NCBI GenBank assembly: GCA_031772625.1
Contig: CM062812.1
Location: 734,673,714 to 734,737,713 of the forward strand
From: Pinus tabuliformis
Lineage: Eukaryota > Streptophyta > Pinopsida > Pinales > Pinaceae
Direction: 5' to 3'
DNA: 64,000 nucleotides
In this document: piece by piece, positions 61,701-64,000 of the stretch
Numbering within the stretch: position 1 is the first letter of the stretch
Layout: each line of letters begins with the position of its first letter
Position numbers and translations under genes: made by a program
Notes under the pieces: model-generated
Seen by the model: only the letters and a program-made list of their open reading frames with translations
What the model was told of the DNA's origin: nothing
Databases searched by the model: none

Positions 61701-62838
61701 CCTAAGAGAGTTTCTTGTTATAATATTTTCTTTATTTTCTCTGTAAAGGTTACTCTAGGGTTTCACTAAGGCCTTGGCCTTGTAGCATGCTTGAGACTGA
61801 AGTAGTTTTCGTTAAAACTTCCATGATTTCCACATAATTTGATACTTGGACTAGTATTTTTACGAAATTTCCTTTGTTATTTAGTTATCGGCTTGCAGCC
61901 TTATGTACATTTCACTTGATACAATGTGTAATAAATATTGGCTAGTTCAATTGGTCATTACCCTGTTACATAATAAATAGAAACAATCATTTAACATATA
62001 TCACTGACTGTCATAGGTAAAACTACTTATCCAAGGATTACAAAACTTATATAATTAACAAAATAAACAAAAGTATGTTGAACAATGTTAGTATTGATGC
62101 CGTTTTTGTGAGATGTAAAATTATTAAGTAGGGAAATTAGGACTAGGTAATTGTCATATACCTAAGTAAAAGTAATTATTTTTCTTCATTTAGGGTAATT
62201 GAATAAAGGGGGATATTATTAGGAAAGGAAATAAAAGGAAGTCGATAGGGAATACTTAAAGGTCAATGTTGTAAATACTAAATGGATACATAAGGTGTTT
62301 ATAATTACAATATAATGTATAAGTAGGAGTTCATTGGGGTTACATGTAGTGATCGCTTTTACCAATTGAGCATTGTTATCATACAAAGCTCCTTTTTACC
62401 AACTAAGCATTGTTATCATACAAAACTCCTTTTTACCAATTAAGCATTGTTATAATACAAAACTCAATTTCAATTTTTAAAGATAATGCAGGCAATAGAG
62501 GATTTCAAACAACAGTCAAGCCTTCTAAAATAGAAATGTGACATTACAATGAATCGTGGTTAGCTACCCAATAGTTATTACACAGTTTATCTTAGACTTA
62601 TTATAAGATGCTAAAGCCCACATCGTACACAAATAACATATTTTATACTAGATGGTTTGATCTTGAGATAAGTGACATCATGAAATCTTGGTGTCAAGAG
62701 ACCACTAAGTTCTAACACCACCCATCTGCAGTTCACTTAACCAGGATTCTCATGGATGTGTATCATTACCTCATTAATATGTGTTGTAGGTTACATGTGT
62801 GAAAGAACACTAAAGTGTTTAAAGAGAACTAGATATGT
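61701..62838. other. 3' region of element F and AT-rich DNA
   Basis: There is no gene. From about 61,700 to 62,060 the text resembles a retrotransposon 3' end but no LTR boundary could be set. A 37-bp tandem repeat lies at 62,355-62,470. Confidence 0.4.
62355..62470. repeat. 37-bp tandem repeat, three copies
   Basis: ACCAAYTRAGCATTGTTAT begins at 62361, 62398 and 62435, exactly 37 bases apart. Each unit continues with CATACAAARCTCCTTTTT and small changes. Confidence 0.9.
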
Positions 62839-63560
62839 ATGTTCAACATAGTAGTTACCTGTGGAAAAATATTCATTTGGGAAGATATACTTTCTTTTGA
62901 GTTGGAGTGTCATGTTCGGAAGGCTAAAGCATATCTAAGGATAAACCAAGCACTAGAGTTTTATATGTTTTCATTTCTATTAGGTGGGATTTGTGCACGG
63001 TATTCATTCTCGGGAATGTATTGGAACTGGACTCCATAGGATAAGTTTATGGTTTACTTCCATTGCAGGGCATTGTTAGATTTGACTTTTAGAGGGGCAT
63101 ATGAAAGGTTTGCAGAGCATTTCTTCACAGTAATATTTCATATGATATATGATAGTGATCCTCGTCACATGACCGATAAGGTGAAGGAGTCATTACATGA
63201 TATCACAGATTGGTTTGCTGCACAATAAGGTAAATATATTAGATGCTCTTGATGTCAGGTTTATCCACATATCATACTGCAATATGTGACTAATAAGGTG
63301 GTCCTACCAGAAGTAGCTTATTATTTGGATAAAGGGTTTTCAAGAGTTCTTCATAGAATGGAGAAAGCCCTTTTGTGCACTTTCCCTTTGAGGATCGGAG
63401 TGTATGAGTTGAAGAGCCACAAGGAAGAAAATTTAGAAATACAAGAGCTAGATAGTTTACATTTTACAATCAAGAAATTTCATGGACATGATCTTAGGAG
63501 GGTGTGCAAGCAACATTGTGACAATATTTTTTTCTTTCTTCGGGATATTCATCAATGAGT
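62839..63560 (+). pseudogene. Unidentified decayed coding region
   Basis: Two open pieces in the same frame, 62839-63039 (66 residues) and 63286-63558 (90 residues), with a readable but interrupted stretch between them (FRGAYERFAEHFFTVIFHMI, TDKVKESLHDITDWFAA). The second piece reads VLPEVAYYLDKGFSRVLHRM and ends HDLRRVCKQHCDNIFFFLRD. It has normal protein-like composition, unlike the surrounding noise, so it was probably once one coding frame of about 240 residues. I do not recognise it. It may be part of another transposon or a gene fragment. Stops at 63,040 and 63,226 break it. Confidence 0.45.
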
Positions 63561-64000
63561 ACTGTAGAAGATGAGAAGGTAAGAAAATGGTACAATGTCA
63601 TAAGAAGAACACATCTAGTAATTGAAGTCAGTTCCCCCGAAGTTTTACCAGCTCAAGATTTACAGGTATAGGAGGCACCATAAACAATTACTCATATAAA
63701 TATTGAAACTCCCAGGAGAAGGATAAAACATGATCCAACATCAGAAAGTAGAAGAAATTGGAATGCAGATCCATTGAATAGGGTAGCTATTGAATTTGAA
63801 TATGAAATGAGAGAATTAGAGGAAAATATGAAACATGAAGAAGAGGAGAAGAGGAGATAGGACTAATTTCTCATAAAGAAATAGGAAAAAGAAGAGGAAA
63901 TAAGGAGAGTAGAGTAAGAGCAAAAAAGGCAGTCACAAGAGGAGGAAGTAACAAAGCTGTTGGAGTAAGAACAATTGACTTAGGAAATAGAGGAATAATT
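63561..64000 (+). pseudogene. Decayed Glu/Lys-rich coiled-coil coding region, runs off the window
   Basis: In the frame starting at 63,786 the translation reads AIEFEYEMRELEENMKHEEE and remains Glu/Lys/Arg-rich to the window end. It is broken only by TAG or TAA codons, seven in about 140 bases (63,858, 63,864, 63,882, 63,915 and three more to 63,998). Each is one C-to-T change from a Gln codon, so a Gln/Glu-rich coiled coil seems to have decayed. It may continue the unidentified region upstream after a frame change. Function unknown. Confidence 0.45.

Overview
This is nuclear DNA from a plant with a large, repeat-rich genome. I see no host protein-coding gene, rRNA, tRNA or CRISPR array. Nearly everything I recognise is a retrotransposon, dead or decaying: Ty3/gypsy elements (Tat-like and chromovirus-like), Ty1/copia elements and one plant L1-type LINE. 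Between them lies AT-rich DNA with foldback elements, tandem repeats and microsatellites. The plant call rests on the RNase H-bearing LINE with a DUF4283/CCHC ORF1, the Tat-type dual RNase H elements and TTTAGGG-like motifs. A gymnosperm is a reasonable guess, but the sequence does not prove it.

Layout. 1-590: AT-rich, with a 72-bp repeat. 591-5.3 kb: minus-strand gypsy-like gag/protease element with no reverse transcriptase, next to a 179-bp tandem duplication. 5.3-8.0 kb: probable LTR and AT-rich sequence. 8.0-11.65 kb: 3' part of a plus-strand copia element with a repeat-rich LTR. 11.65-15.5 kb: plus-strand Tat-like polyprotein relic ordered protease, RNase H, RT, RNase H, integrase. 15,542-22,894: a full-length LINE in a perfect 18-bp target duplication, with an intact 1,454-residue ORF2, a frameshifted ORF1, a possible third ORF and a 33-bp repeat array in its 3' UTR. 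22.9-35.8 kb: mostly non-coding, with microsatellites, a 572-bp foldback element, a 29-bp TTTAGGG-containing repeat and a 167-bp hairpin.

35.8-55.8 kb is a three-level nest. Element A (minus-strand Tat-like gypsy, LTRs about 2.18 kb) has its right LTR split by element B (minus-strand chromovirus, LTRs 332-333 bp, target duplication CTCTA). The gag zinc knuckle of B is split by element C (minus-strand Ty1/copia, LTRs about 0.6 kb, near-perfect target duplication AATTG/AATTC). Insertion order was A, then B, then C. 56.1-61.7 kb is a plus-strand Ty3/gypsy relic (element F), split by an 863-bp solo LTR in gag (target duplication ATGAA) and by a second copy of the foldback family in integrase. 61.7-64 kb holds a 37-bp repeat and an unidentified decayed coding region.

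The elements act alone; nothing here looks like a host pathway. The main biological points are: an extra RNase H placed before RT in two separate Tat-like elements; the LINE with a candidate ORF3 and repeated hairpin motifs near its 3' end; and a datable insertion history. I did not find a convincing new non-transposon system.
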